A stretch of DNA of 64,000 nucleotides from UBA1351 sp963677625 (GCA_963677625.2 CAXXSW010000007.1:372001-436000); one strand, 5' to 3'. Positions 1 to 9,533 are shown, counted from the first letter of the stretch. The notes: generated by a model from the sequence alone, not told the origin. Program-made: numbers and translations.

Positions 1-344
1 ATAACACTGAATAAGGTTGTAAGAACAACACAGAGTATAGCATATATAATAATATTGCTCCCTGTTTTAGCTGCTACGTTTCCACTGATGATAGCAGCCA
101 ATAACATGACTGCACCACCAGAAAAGTCAAAACGTCCATTATTAAACTGGAGACCAATACCTAAAGCCATCGTAGTCGCTACAGCTATATTTGTCATTAA
201 GGGTCTCCACATATTCCACGTACCATAGTACATTTTGCCGTTGGAATAGCTAAACACCATCATGATTACAAACATTAATCCTGGCAATAGCAATGTACCT
301 ACTATTCTTTTTCCGACACTCATTTTCTTGTTCATCTCAGGCAT
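1..344 (-). CDS. Sugar ABC transporter permease, ribose/xylose type (partial, 3' end outside window)
   Basis: Membrane subunit of a sugar importer (BPD_transp_2 family). The visible 114 codons give a basic N-terminus, a first membrane segment (LLLPGLMFVIMMVF), then the family-typical stretch GRFDFSGGAVMLLAA leading into further hydrophobic segments; the reading frame runs open off the left edge. The start is taken at the ATG directly after AGGAGGTCA; an ATG nine bases further in (335) is an equally possible start with wider spacing. It lies 27 bases downstream of the binding-protein gene, so it is probably the last visible gene of the importer operon. It differs from the other permease of this operon (1844-2833), so the channel may be a heterodimer. 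Confidence 0.85.
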   Translation of the reverse strand, partial: MPEMNKKMSVGKRIVGTLLLPGLMFVIMMVFSYSNGKMYYGTWNMWRPLMTNIAVATTMALGIGLQFNNGRFDFSGGAVMLLAAIISGNVAAKTGSNIIIYAILCVVLTTLFSV

Positions 345-371
345 TGACCTCCTTGTTTCATATCTAATTAA

Positions 372-1661
372 TTATTCGTAAGCTTTTTCAGAAAAAGCAT
401 CTGATAACATAAATTCTTTAAGTTCTGCATATGTTGCATCTGGATTGAATCTTCTTAGGAATTGCTTTCCTTTTTCCACTGTTACAGATAATTTTGACAA
501 ATCTGCATTTGGTATTGGGCTATTGTCTTCAATAGTTGTCATGATTTCATCACTTGAAATTGTGATATACACACCATCAAGAACTTCTGATTGTTCAAAA
601 TCAGGATATAGTTTGCCTTGAATAGCATTATCAAGCATAGCTAAAGGAAAGAATATTTCTTCATAGTTTGGTACGTAAAGAGTTTGTACAACACCTGTTC
701 CAACATCATCAATTAAAGTCTGCTCATTTTGGAAACCAGCAGTCAATAGTTTTGTATCAGGATCAGCTAATCCGTTACCAATAGCTGATACTAAGGCTGG
801 ATAAATAAACTGTTGTCCTGCACATAAACCAATAATAACATCTAAATCTTGGTTTACAGGTTCATTAAAGAATGATTCGTCCATTGGTTTAAACATCAAG
901 ACTGTACCTTCTTCACCTGTGATTTCAATAGGTTCATCAGCTGTCTTATTATACTCTTCTACTCTTGCACGAATGGTTTGGTCTGCAATGGTATATTGAG
1001 GATAAGCAAAACCAGGGAACATGGCAACTGCTATTTTTTTGTAACCTTTTCTAACAACTTCATCAAAATACATGTTTCCAATATCAACACCACTTGCATA
1101 TCCACCAGCAACTGTTCCTAGGAACTTTTCGTTTGTTGCAGCTGATGCACTTGCACCTTCAGGTCCATAAACAGAAGCCATATCTGTTGCTAATCCAACA
1201 ACATAAAGGTCTGGGTATTCATCTAAGATGTTGCTTATACCACCATCTTGCATAGCAATCAAACCAACAACATCATTTGTCATTGCATTCTTCACTGCTT
1301 GTAGGTTACCGGCTGGGTCATTAGAACCATCTCCGTATACAATCTCATATGTATAACCTAGTTCTTCTGTCCACATATCCAAAAAGGCGATGTTGAAATC
1401 ATAAAGAGCACCACTGGCAGAACTTGCTAAAAAGAGAATTTTACCGCCTACTGCCTCTTCACTTGATGTATCTGTTACTTCTTCGCTTGTATCTTTATCA
1501 TCTGTACTTGTATCTTTATTATCTGTACTTGCATCACTTGTCTGAGTATCACTATCTTTCGTATCTTTAGTTGTATCTTTTGCACCACAAGCTGTCACCA
1601 TAGCCAAGACCAATAAGATCGCAAGGGCATTGGTTAACATTTTCTTTCCTAAAAATTTCAT
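372..1661 (-). CDS. Sugar ABC transporter substrate-binding lipoprotein (type 1 periplasmic-binding fold)
   Basis: Extracytoplasmic binding protein of 429 residues. A lipoprotein signal peptide ends in VTAC (Cys25 lipidation site) and is followed by a low-complexity Asp/Thr/Ser/Lys linker (residues ~28-70) that tethers the domain to the membrane. The mature part begins GGKILFLASSASGALYDFN and has the alternating beta-alpha pattern of ribose/galactose-type binding proteins, with a later segment LDVIIGLCAGQQFIYPAL typical of these folds. The start follows AGGAGGATTTTTTT. It sits between two permease genes with about 170 bases of upstream intergenic DNA that could hold its own promoter or a processing site. 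The sugar cannot be read from sequence. Confidence 0.85.
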   Translation of the reverse strand: MKFLGKKMLTNALAILLVLAMVTACGAKDTTKDTKDSDTQTSDASTDNKDTSTDDKDTSEEVTDTSSEEAVGGKILFLASSASGALYDFNIAFLDMWTEELGYTYEIVYGDGSNDPAGNLQAVKNAMTNDVVGLIAMQDGGISNILDEYPDLYVVGLATDMASVYGPEGASASAATNEKFLGTVAGGYASGVDIGNMYFDEVVRKGYKKIAVAMFPGFAYPQYTIADQTIRARVEEYNKTADEPIEITGEEGTVLMFKPMDESFFNEPVNQDLDVIIGLCAGQQFIYPALVSAIGNGLADPDTKLLTAGFQNEQTLIDDVGTGVVQTLYVPNYEEIFFPLAMLDNAIQGKLYPDFEQSEVLDGVYITISSDEIMTTIEDNSPIPNADLSKLSVTVEKGKQFLRRFNPDATYAELKEFMLSDAFSEKAYE

Positions 1662-1843
1662 AAAAAAATCCTCCTAAAATTCTTACTTATATTTTCTTCA
1701 TATTTTTTTAGATTACCTTATATACCCATAAAACCAAACATATATACGGCAATCATATATAAAAAACAGACGATACATGACATGTCCGGATTCACATCAT
1801 TTTTCTGTCCTCTATTTCTTTAAGTTATCTTTTCTTCTTGCAT

Positions 1844-2833
1844 CTACTTAGGTAATGCGCCTAATTTCTTACGGCTTGTCAAGAGAACGACAATTAAAAA
1901 GATGGTAGCTTTTACTATAAAAGTCATTCTAGTCGGTAGCCCTACCAAAGGAAGTCCTACATCAAGAACAGAGAAAGTGAAAGCCCCTACAACAGCCGCT
2001 GATATTCTTGATCTCATACCTCCTGAAACAGGCATACCACCTAAGATAATGGCGATCATGACGTTCATATGGTATCCTGTACCTGTTGAATCCGATGCAG
2101 ATCCTGTATAACCCATTTGGAAAAGGGCTGCCAAGACAAAACCCATACCAGCGATAATATAGGCATATATTCTGTACTTCACAATACTAATACCACTTTG
2201 CATCGCTGTTGATTTATTTTCACCTATTGCCCTTGTATACTTACCTATAGGCGTATAATTAAAAAAGTATACGGCGAGGATAATCTCTATTACTAGTACA
2301 ACCACCATGACTATAGGGGATTTAAAAATGCCATAGTCAATGGTCTTTAGAGAAATACTTCTGGTTCCTAAGTTAGAATACATAATCATTATGATTCCTG
2401 ATAGAATCTGCATAACAACTACTGAAGGAATAATCGATATAACATTGAAGACCGGACCGGAGGCACCATTGATGACTGCGATAACAATCGACAAGAGAAT
2501 ACATAAAAGGATTCCTAGTAGTAAATTTCCCGTTGCATTTCCTGTCATGACTAGAATGGTTGAATACAAACCAATCTGTTTTCCTATACTGATATCAATG
2601 TTACCTAATGAATATATAAAAACGGCTCCAACTGACATCAAAGCGGTTACGATAACATCCGACATAAGAGTTGAAAGTTTTTCAGGTGACCAGATGCTTT
2701 GACCTGTTAAGGGTGTTACGATTGTAAATAAAATGATGCAAAAAAGCAATCCACTGTATGATATAATCGTGACCCTGTTGTTATGCCAGAATTCTTTTAA
2801 ATAACTTGACTCATTTACCTTTGTGTTTTCCAT
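1844..2833 (-). CDS. Sugar ABC transporter permease, ribose/xylose type
   Basis: Multi-spanning membrane protein of the BPD_transp_2 (RbsC-like) family, about 329 residues. Family features are GNIDISIGKQIGLYSTILVM (residues ~80-100) and the C-terminal GGMPVSGGMRSRISAAVVGA before the last helices. An in-frame ATG six codons upstream (2851) exists, but AAAGGAG lies between the two ATGs with ideal spacing to the second, so the start is placed at 2833. It follows the ATPase gene by 35 bases and is presumably co-transcribed with it. With the partial permease at 1-344 this gives two distinct membrane subunits for one ATPase. Confidence 0.85.
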   Translation of the reverse strand: MENTKVNESSYLKEFWHNNRVTIISYSGLLFCIILFTIVTPLTGQSIWSPEKLSTLMSDVIVTALMSVGAVFIYSLGNIDISIGKQIGLYSTILVMTGNATGNLLLGILLCILLSIVIAVINGASGPVFNVISIIPSVVVMQILSGIIMIMYSNLGTRSISLKTIDYGIFKSPIVMVVVLVIEIILAVYFFNYTPIGKYTRAIGENKSTAMQSGISIVKYRIYAYIIAGMGFVLAALFQMGYTGSASDSTGTGYHMNVMIAIILGGMPVSGGMRSRISAAVVGAFTFSVLDVGLPLVGLPTRMTFIVKATIFLIVVLLTSRKKLGALPK

Positions 2834-2868
2834 CTTTTCTCCTTTAACCATTTTCAGAGTTACAATAA

Positions 2869-4377
2869 TTAAATCATATATTCGATAATGTCATGTTGCG
2901 TCAAATCAGGAGAGCGCATGAATTCTTTTGTAACTTCGTAATCTTTCATTATGATAATTCTATCAGCCATTCCTACTAATTCTGACAATTCTTCTGAAAT
3001 CATGAGTATGGCCTTACCTTCTTTTTTCATCTTCTCAATTAATGTATACATGGACTGTTTTACGCCAATATCAACACCTCTAGTCGGGCAATCCATAACA
3101 ATAACATCCGATTCTTTTGCCGTCCATTTTGCAAATGAAACCTTTTGTTTATTACCTCCAGAAAGGGTAGAGACTAATTGTTTTCCACTATGGCATTTTA
3201 TACGAAAGGCTTCAATTTCATTCTCAGCCAACCGATGCTCATCCTTAGGTGAAATAAAACCGCCCTTAGTCAGACTAGGTATGGAAGGTAAAACAATATT
3301 AGCTTCAATGGTCGCATTGAGTAAAAGCGCTTCCGTATCCCTGTTCTTAGAAACATATCCAATATCATTGTTGATGGCTTGCAAAGGAGTCTTAATCGTT
3401 TTGCCGTGGCGAATCACTTCACCACCATCAATTTTTTCTATACCATATGCTATACGGCCGATATCGCGCATTCCACAACCTGACAAACCACCAAATCCTA
3501 TGATTTCACCTTTGTGAAGCTTTAGATTAAAGTTCTTGATGTTTTTATAAGTGACATTTTTCATTTCAAGAGCAACTTCGCCCGTATGGCTGCTATCATA
3601 GTCTTCACGATAATATTTTTCACCGATCTCACGTCCTACCATAAGATATCTGATTTTTTTCGTTGCTTCTACATCGTCCATTTCTCCACGACTCAACTCA
3701 CCAACGATATCACCATCTCTTAGGACTGTTAATGTTGAACAATGTTCTAGAATCTCGTCCATATCATGAGAAACAAACACAATGGTTTTGTCTTCTTTCT
3801 CTGCCATTTGATGCATGAGTTTATAAAGAATTTCACGTCCATCTAAAGACAAGGCAGTTGTCGTCTCGTCCACAACCAGAATCTCTACATTATCATTCAT
3901 CAAACATCTTACAATCTCTATCAACTTACGATCTTCAAAGGAGTGGGAGTTAATTGGGTCACTTCCTTTTATATGATTGATCTCAAATTTGGTCAGTAAT
4001 GCATCGGCTGCCCTATACATCTTCTTCATATCAACGATACCAAACTTGGTAAATCGTCCTTCACAGCCTGCAAATATATTTTGAGCAACACTAACTCCAG
4101 GAATTGTATTAGCCTCTTGAAGAATCATTGCGATTCCATGATCTTGAGCTTCCAACATGCTACTTGGTTTCCATTCTTTACCCATATATAGCATTTGTCC
4201 ACTTGTTGGTGGCTGCTTCCCACTGGCTATAGACATGATTGTTGATTTACCAGAACCGTTCTCGCCTATCAAGCCTCTGATTTCGCCTCGTCTTAGGGTC
4301 ATATCTACATTCTTTAATGCTATAGTGGGTCCAAAGGTTTTATGCATATTTTTTATTTCCAGGATAACATCACCCAT
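2869..4377 (-). CDS. Sugar ABC transporter ATP-binding protein, RbsA/MglA type (two fused ATPase domains)
   Basis: Energises sugar uptake. The 502 residues hold two ABC domains in tandem. The first has Walker A GENGSGKST (residues 38-46), Walker B EILVVDET and a degenerate signature (SFEDRKLIEI). The second has a degenerate Walker A (GLSGCGMRD) but an intact signature LSGGNKQKV and Walker B VIVMDCPTRGVD. Such asymmetry is normal in this family, where one ATP site is catalytic. Start follows GGAGGAATATT. First gene of the leftward importer operon, divergent from the AraC regulator at 4628, which is its probable regulator. Confidence 0.93.
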   Translation of the reverse strand: MGDVILEIKNMHKTFGPTIALKNVDMTLRRGEIRGLIGENGSGKSTIMSIASGKQPPTSGQMLYMGKEWKPSSMLEAQDHGIAMILQEANTIPGVSVAQNIFAGCEGRFTKFGIVDMKKMYRAADALLTKFEINHIKGSDPINSHSFEDRKLIEIVRCLMNDNVEILVVDETTTALSLDGREILYKLMHQMAEKEDKTIVFVSHDMDEILEHCSTLTVLRDGDIVGELSRGEMDDVEATKKIRYLMVGREIGEKYYREDYDSSHTGEVALEMKNVTYKNIKNFNLKLHKGEIIGFGGLSGCGMRDIGRIAYGIEKIDGGEVIRHGKTIKTPLQAINNDIGYVSKNRDTEALLLNATIEANIVLPSIPSLTKGGFISPKDEHRLAENEIEAFRIKCHSGKQLVSTLSGGNKQKVSFAKWTAKESDVIVMDCPTRGVDIGVKQSMYTLIEKMKKEGKAILMISEELSELVGMADRIIIMKDYEVTKEFMRSPDLTQHDIIEYMI

Positions 4378-4480
4378 AATATTCCTCCAAACTCTTTTAA
4401 ATATTAGCTTTTCTCAATCAATAAAGAAAAGCCATATTACATATATTGTCTCATTTACATAAAGGATACCACATTTTTTC

Positions 4481-4492
4481 CTAATCGATTAG
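4481..4492. promoter_or_regulatory. Palindrome in the divergent importer/AraC promoter region
   Basis: CTAATCGATTAG is a perfect 12-base palindrome flanked by a T-tract on the left and an A-tract on the right, so the symmetry extends further. It lies about 100 bases upstream of the ATPase gene and 136 bases upstream of the AraC gene, a position suited to an operator. No other function is evident in the 250-base intergenic region. Confidence 0.4.
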
Positions 4493-4627
4493 AAAAAAAT
4501 GATATATACTAGTAATATCTTAATTAATTTTTATCTTTTCCTTGTTTTTTCTTCTTATTTGCTGATATAATCCACATATATCAATCTTTTTTTATATTTA
4601 TATATTCGATTATTAGGGAGATATCTT

Positions 4628-5842
4628 ATGAATAACAGAACAATAGACTTTATTTCAAAATTACTCAAGGATATATTACAACTTGATATGCACTATTTTG
4701 TCGAACCATACAATAATATATCAGTCTTTGATCGATACTTAAGAGACAGTCTTGAAAATTCGGAGAAACTATATGCATCCATTTACAATTTTATAATTAA
4801 CATGGAGCAGTTATCATTTCATATTATCACCGATTTATACGAAATGAACTATGTTGTGTTTTATCCATATACAGATAGGAAAGATATTATATCCATTGGA
4901 CCATATTTCAATCAGAAAATCGACAAAGATTACTGGCTGACCTTAACTAAAAAACATAGATTCACACTTTCTGATGCTGAAAATTTAAAAGGTTTCCTAT
5001 ATTCTACTCCTGTTATCTCAAATAATCTTGACATCATTTCAATAATTAGCAATATGATTAATTATATTAATCCCGAAGCCACACCTTTTTCGGTTCTATA
5101 TCACGACTTTTCAGATTTAGAAACCACTACTAATAATTTTCAATTCAAGGAGAACTACCTTGCACTTGCCAAGCAATTAGAAGAACGATATGCAACTGAA
5201 AAAGAACTTCTTCATTATATTTCTATTGGAGATAGCGCACGAGCTTTTGAAGCTGCAAAACGATTTATTAGTGCACCTTTTGAACAACGGCTCAGTAGTT
5301 CTGTCAGAGAGCTTAAGTCCTTGTTAATCACAGCAAATACAGCATATAGGAAGGCTATAGAGGTTAACGAAATTCATCCTGTTTATCTCCATGAAATAAC
5401 GAGTAAATTTGTTAATCTAATTGAAAATGCAACCAGCGAATCATCTCTAAACAACATCTATGAAAGAATGATTCGTGAATATTGTCTTTTGGTAAACAAT
5501 AAGTCGGTTAATCAATATTCACCTATGATTAGAAAAGTTCTTCACTATATTGAGTTCAACCTAGACTCTAAAATCAGTCTTGGCGACCTTGCTAAACTTA
5601 ACGAAGTCTCCATACCTTATCTAGCCGCCCAGTTTAAAAAAGAAGTTGGTGAAACCATCATCAAATATACCAATCATCTTCGTATTGAAACAGCGGTAAA
5701 ACTCTTAAATACAAGTTCCATGTCCATTCAAGATATAGCCTCCTATGTGGGCATTCTAGACTACAATTATTTCACTAAAGTTTTTAAGAAGGAAATAGGC
5801 TTGTCTCCAAGAGAATACCGTAAGAAAATTACCAATAGCTAG
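4628..5842 (+). CDS. AraC-family transcriptional regulator
   Basis: DNA-binding regulator of 404 residues. The last ~100 residues are a standard double helix-turn-helix (KISLGDLAKLNEVSIPYLAAQFKKEVG, then SIQDIASYVGILDYNYFTKVFKKEIGLSPREYRK). The N-terminal ~290 residues carry no response-regulator receiver motif and are not recognised; they are presumably a ligand-sensing region. Start follows GGGAGATATCTT. Divergent from the ribose-type importer operon with a palindrome between them, so it most likely controls that operon. Followed by a strong terminator. Confidence 0.88.
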   Translation: MNNRTIDFISKLLKDILQLDMHYFVEPYNNISVFDRYLRDSLENSEKLYASIYNFIINMEQLSFHIITDLYEMNYVVFYPYTDRKDIISIGPYFNQKIDKDYWLTLTKKHRFTLSDAENLKGFLYSTPVISNNLDIISIISNMINYINPEATPFSVLYHDFSDLETTTNNFQFKENYLALAKQLEERYATEKELLHYISIGDSARAFEAAKRFISAPFEQRLSSSVRELKSLLITANTAYRKAIEVNEIHPVYLHEITSKFVNLIENATSESSLNNIYERMIREYCLLVNNKSVNQYSPMIRKVLHYIEFNLDSKISLGDLAKLNEVSIPYLAAQFKKEVGETIIKYTNHLRIETAVKLLNTSSMSIQDIASYVGILDYNYFTKVFKKEIGLSPREYRKKITNS

Positions 5843-5870
5843 TAGGTAATCACTTCTAAATTTTACGAGT

Positions 5871-5910
5871 AAAACCCTGCTATACAGAAATACTGTAAAG
5901 CAGGGTTTTT
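5871..5910. terminator. Bidirectional rho-independent terminator
   Basis: The stem AAAACCCTGC / GCAGGGTTTT continues into an inner TACAG / CTGTA stem around an AAATA loop, with T-runs on either strand. It sits between the convergent AraC gene (ends 5842) and the esterase gene (ends 5962) and can serve both. Confidence 0.85.
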
Positions 5911-5961
5911 ATGATTTTTCCAATGGCTATAAAGCACAGCATTTATTCAAATCATTTGCTA

Positions 5962-7509
5962 CTAGTTTTCAATGTGTGGCTCTTGATATCCATATGTTAT
6001 ATCAAGAAAAGTCAGTGATAGGTCTCCCCATTGTGAGTATGCTGCATAGGTTCCATGATTCCATGTACTACCTAGACCGATACCATGAATACTATCAGCA
6101 AAAAGGTGTAACTCACTTCTTGTTAATCCCAGAACATCCATATACATAGTCAAACTTGACACTGGATTAATTGTTGTATCTTTTTCTGATACGACAAAGA
6201 ACATTTCAGGTAATGTTTTCGTTTCTGGATCAGTGATAGCTCCTTCCATTGCTGCGTATGCAAAAAGTCCGGCATCTAGTGAACCGTCTGCTTCATCAAC
6301 AGCATCTGGTGTATAGTCTTGGAAATACTCTGATGGAAGACTTAGTGGATCAAAGCTATCAATTAAGCCATTGATAGTCATACCGCCAGCTGAAAATCCT
6401 ACTGCACTAACACGTTCAGGATACGCTAAACCAAGTTCTTCACCATTATATTTGATATACCTAATCGCACGTTGCAAATCTGCAAATGCCTCAATCTGTC
6501 CATATGGAGAAACGCGGTATTGAAGAACAAATGCGTTATAACCATTTTCTTGATAAAATTCTGCAGTTGGATAAGCTTCTGACATATTAGCTCTCTTATA
6601 GAATGCTCCACCTGATAAAACAATCATATTTCCTTTAACATTCGATTGGTCTTCTGCCAAATAAGGCACTAAAAAAGGTGCAAAATCTTCTTGATCAAAT
6701 GTCATATAGAAGTCTTGTGGTTTAGTATTATTAGGCACATCATCTCCCCAAATATACCAAACATCTTCATCAACATCATCTGTTAACTGAACAAGTTTAT
6801 CACGGTAGCTACTTATTTCATCATTAATCCCAGGATTATCGATAACATTTAAGCGTCCTTGAGCGTCAACAATACTTAAGGAGTCTATAAAGGCACCATA
6901 CTCATTGAAGGCTTCCTGATCACCGGCCCAAGCTTTAGGACGCATAGTAATCTCTTTAGCCTCATTCATTAAACGAAAATACTCGTTTACCCTAGGTAAT
7001 TCTTCTTCGCTCCATTCAGTCCATCCCAAGTAAACAGTTGTATCTTCTTCGATTACAAACTTATTATCTGGTATTTCATTTGTAGCCTCACTGTCAAAGT
7101 ATAATACTTTGTCTCGATTATATCCTTCTTTATTATAAAAATACCTAGTTCTTGAGAGGTCTACTTCGGCCCCTACTTCATAGGTGGAAGTCATCTTTCT
7201 GCCACCTTCAATGTTAGGGTCAATAGTCAAGGTAACTTCACCGTTATTTTCAGTTTCAACGGTTTCTGTCGCTTCCTCTTGTGCTTGATCCCCAGTTTCC
7301 TCTTGTGCCTGATCTTCTGCTTCTTTTTCTTGATTCTCCACAGATTCTTCCTTAGGAGATTCTGCATCAACTGACTCTTTCGATGTCTCAGTAGTATCTG
7401 TTAAATCTTCACTTGTATTTTGAACTTTTTCATCTGAACAAGCAGCAAAAACGATTGTCAAGATTAGCAATAACAGTGTGTGTGTAAAAACTTTCTTTAA
7501 AACTCTCAT
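5962..7509 (-). CDS. Surface lipoprotein esterase (alpha/beta hydrolase) with InlB-type repeat
   Basis: Predicted membrane-anchored extracellular esterase, 515 residues. Lipoprotein signal with AAC (Cys24); Glu-rich linker with repeated DQAQEE units (~residues 45-88); one InlB/Listeria-Bacteroides-like beta repeat (~92-163, ending EEDTTVYLGWTEW); then an alpha/beta hydrolase domain (~290-515). The candidate catalytic triad is Ser373 in GFSAGG, Asp444 in SEKDTT and His475 in DSIHG. The oxyanion region reads LSGGAFYKRA. Related cytoplasmic enzymes de-acetylate sugars, so removal of acetyl or aryl groups from glycans outside the cell is a reasonable inference. Single-gene unit: terminators lie on both sides and 167 bases upstream can hold its promoter. 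Confidence 0.8.
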   Translation of the reverse strand: MRVLKKVFTHTLLLLILTIVFAACSDEKVQNTSEDLTDTTETSKESVDAESPKEESVENQEKEAEDQAQEETGDQAQEEATETVETENNGEVTLTIDPNIEGGRKMTSTYEVGAEVDLSRTRYFYNKEGYNRDKVLYFDSEATNEIPDNKFVIEEDTTVYLGWTEWSEEELPRVNEYFRLMNEAKEITMRPKAWAGDQEAFNEYGAFIDSLSIVDAQGRLNVIDNPGINDEISSYRDKLVQLTDDVDEDVWYIWGDDVPNNTKPQDFYMTFDQEDFAPFLVPYLAEDQSNVKGNMIVLSGGAFYKRANMSEAYPTAEFYQENGYNAFVLQYRVSPYGQIEAFADLQRAIRYIKYNGEELGLAYPERVSAVGFSAGGMTINGLIDSFDPLSLPSEYFQDYTPDAVDEADGSLDAGLFAYAAMEGAITDPETKTLPEMFFVVSEKDTTINPVSSLTMYMDVLGLTRSELHLFADSIHGIGLGSTWNHGTYAAYSQWGDLSLTFLDITYGYQEPHIEN

Positions 7510-7676
7510 GATATGTCCTTTCTTTTCTTAAAATCTATTTTTCTAATAGATATTAGCATCCTTCTCCAAAATCAAATAGAACAATCACAAGTAAATTAGC
7601 AATTTCGTAACATAATTTCTCTTTTACAGAACAATAAACTTTATAACTGTATAATCAAAGCTAATAAAGAACAAAG

Positions 7677-7708
7677 AGGTTGTCTCACCTAGTCGAATGA
7701 GACAACCT
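7677..7708 (-). terminator. Rho-independent terminator ending the long phosphorylase/importer operon
   Basis: Perfect 11-base stem AGGTTGTCTCA / TGAGACAACCT with a 10-base loop, followed on the minus strand by the T-rich CTTTGTTCTTTATT. It comes 20 bases after the stop of the NIF3-like gene. DNA between here and 7509 holds no gene; it contains a 7-base inverted repeat at 7533-7551 (ATCTATT/AATAGAT) near the esterase promoter. Confidence 0.8.
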
Positions 7709-7728
7709 AATCTATTTACTATCTTTAA

Positions 7729-8565
7729 TTACAGGTACTTAAACGGTTCTTTAGCATCAACAAAAACAGCTTCAACATCTTCAAGGATAGGCTTCATCCA
7801 GGTAGCCATATGTTTCATTCCGGCTTCTTCACTTCTTTCATGTCCTAAGATGATCATACCTCTTTTAAGTCCTAGCATGCCTGCGTCATTACAATATGCA
7901 CTTAATGTCCATTCAGTAATATCACCGCATATAGCAACATGAAGGTCATGTTTTTCCATTAGTTGCATTGGAGCTTCCTCTTTACCTAGACCAAGGCTTC
8001 CTCCACCGACAAAAACACCTACTTTACTGGCTTGCATCTTAGGATCGCCAACAATTCTTATGTGATCCATTTCAAATCGTTTCTTCAGTTCTAAAGCCAT
8101 CGCTTCCATAGTCATAACCGGAAGTTCATAGAAAATACCTGTCATCTCCATGGGATTCGTAGGATCTACTACTTTTGGCAAACGATATTGGCCCCAGTTT
8201 GATTCTTCATCAAAACCAGCATAAATACCATCCGTTTCCGCCATATGCATATGATCATGGCATCTCCAAATAGTTATACCATTTTCCTCAATGAGATTTT
8301 TCTTTAGTTCATAAATCTGACTACCTTCTACTAGGTCTTCAGTATCTATTCCTGTATACCAAGTAGGTTCGTGGGTTATAATGAAGTTCGCTCCTATATC
8401 AGCAGCCTTCCTAATAACATCAACAGTAGCCATAAAAGTAGTTACAACTTTGGTAACTTCCATCTCGTAAGAACCACTGATAAGAATATCACATGTCGTT
8501 CCCTCCGGAAACTCTTCAAGCCCTTGTAATTGATAAATTCCATTTATAATATCTTTAACTTTCAT
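7729..8565 (-). CDS. NIF3-like dinuclear metal centre protein
   Basis: Member of the NIF3/YbgI (GTP cyclohydrolase I type 2-like) family, 278 residues. The metal-ligand motifs are recognisable: FIITHEPTW (His65, where NIF3 proteins have HHP) and HDHMHMAETDG (His103/105/107, Asp112), with a central VFVGGGSLG loop. The glycine loop and second half (DLHVAICGDITEWTLSAYCND, LGHERSEEAGM) complete the split-domain fold. The family function is unsettled; members here may be metal-dependent hydrolases. An upstream ATG (8580) is in frame, but AGGAGG lies between it and the ATG at 8565, which is chosen. Last gene of the operon that starts near 20306; its link with a sugar importer suggests a role in processing the imported compound. 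Confidence 0.8.
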   Translation of the reverse strand: MKVKDIINGIYQLQGLEEFPEGTTCDILISGSYEMEVTKVVTTFMATVDVIRKAADIGANFIITHEPTWYTGIDTEDLVEGSQIYELKKNLIEENGITIWRCHDHMHMAETDGIYAGFDEESNWGQYRLPKVVDPTNPMEMTGIFYELPVMTMEAMALELKKRFEMDHIRIVGDPKMQASKVGVFVGGGSLGLGKEEAPMQLMEKHDLHVAICGDITEWTLSAYCNDAGMLGLKRGMIILGHERSEEAGMKHMATWMKPILEDVEAVFVDAKEPFKYL

Positions 8566-8592
8566 AGTCGTCCTCCTCATGATTTTAGTTAT

Positions 8593-9483
8593 TTAGCCTT
8601 TTACTGCTCCCACTACAACACCCTTAATAAAATACTTTTGAACAAAGGGATAAACAAGCAATATTGGCAATATACCTATAACTGCCATGGCCATACGTAC
8701 AGAAGTGCTTGGTAGGTCTATATCAACAACACCCATAAAGTTTGACGATCCCGACCTTAAGAATTCTACATTATTCATAATCCTAATAAGTAGATTCTGA
8801 ATACCGAACAATTCAGGATCTGTCAAGTAATACAGGCCATTAACCCAGTCATTCCAATAAATAAGGGCAGTGAACAAACTTATTGTTGCAATTGTTGGTA
8901 CCGACAAGGGTAACACAATTCTCCAGAATATTTTTAACTCAGAGGCACCATCAATTTGTGCAGATTCCAATAAGGCCTCAGGAATATTGTTTACGTAAAA
9001 GTTTCTTACTAATAATACATTAAAAGCTGTTACCATGTAATTAGGAATCATTAAAGCATAAATGCTGTTGTTAATATGAAATATATTTGACCACATCATA
9101 TATGAGGGTACGATTCCTCCACTAAATAGCATGGTAAAAAACACAAAGAAGGAAAGTGTATTCCTATACTTGAAGCTCTTTTTTGACATGGGATAAGCTA
9201 GCATTGTTGTTACAAGAACACCAATGACTGTACCTGTTATTGTTACAAAGATCGTGATTCCGTAAGCTCTTAAAATCATTTCACTTTGTTTAACCATATA
9301 GTAGTATGCGTCCAAACTCAAGGCTTTTGGAAAATAGGAATATCCCCCAGACAACAAAGCGCTTTCTTCAGTAAAGGAAGCAATTATAATCAACAATATG
9401 GGCAACAGGGTTATCACTGAAATCACAGTCAGAATTATAGTAGCGATAAGCTCAAATCTTTTTTCATCTCTATACTTAATCAT
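8593..9483 (-). CDS. Carbohydrate ABC transporter permease, CUT1/LplC (YtcP) type
   Basis: Inner membrane subunit, 296 residues, six predicted membrane segments. The EAA loop that docks the ATPase is ALLESAQIDGASELKIFWRIVLPLS. The C-terminus FIKGVVVGAVKG is typical of the LplC/YtcP group, which imports complex oligosaccharides with LplA-like lipoproteins. The in-frame ATG at 9522 is rejected because CTAGGAGGATTT precedes the ATG at 9483. No ATPase is encoded with this importer; such systems usually share an MsmX-like ATPase encoded elsewhere. Confidence 0.92.
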   Translation of the reverse strand: MIKYRDEKRFELIATIILTVISVITLLPILLIIIASFTEESALLSGGYSYFPKALSLDAYYYMVKQSEMILRAYGITIFVTITGTVIGVLVTTMLAYPMSKKSFKYRNTLSFFVFFTMLFSGGIVPSYMMWSNIFHINNSIYALMIPNYMVTAFNVLLVRNFYVNNIPEALLESAQIDGASELKIFWRIVLPLSVPTIATISLFTALIYWNDWVNGLYYLTDPELFGIQNLLIRIMNNVEFLRSGSSNFMGVVDIDLPSTSVRMAMAVIGILPILLVYPFVQKYFIKGVVVGAVKG

Positions 9484-9533
9484 AAATCCTCCTAGGTTGC
9501 TTAGTCGAGCGGTAAACAACATTTACATCATAC

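Noticed and set aside
2951..3517. Long open frame opposite the ATPase gene
   Set aside because: It is antisense to conserved ABC motifs, has no ribosome binding site and no family resemblance; a shadow of the real gene.
4525..4545. AT-rich TTAATTAATTTTT near the first AraC gene as a further ROK site
   Set aside because: Does not fit TTTAATNAATNAA on either strand and is far from the other regulon members.
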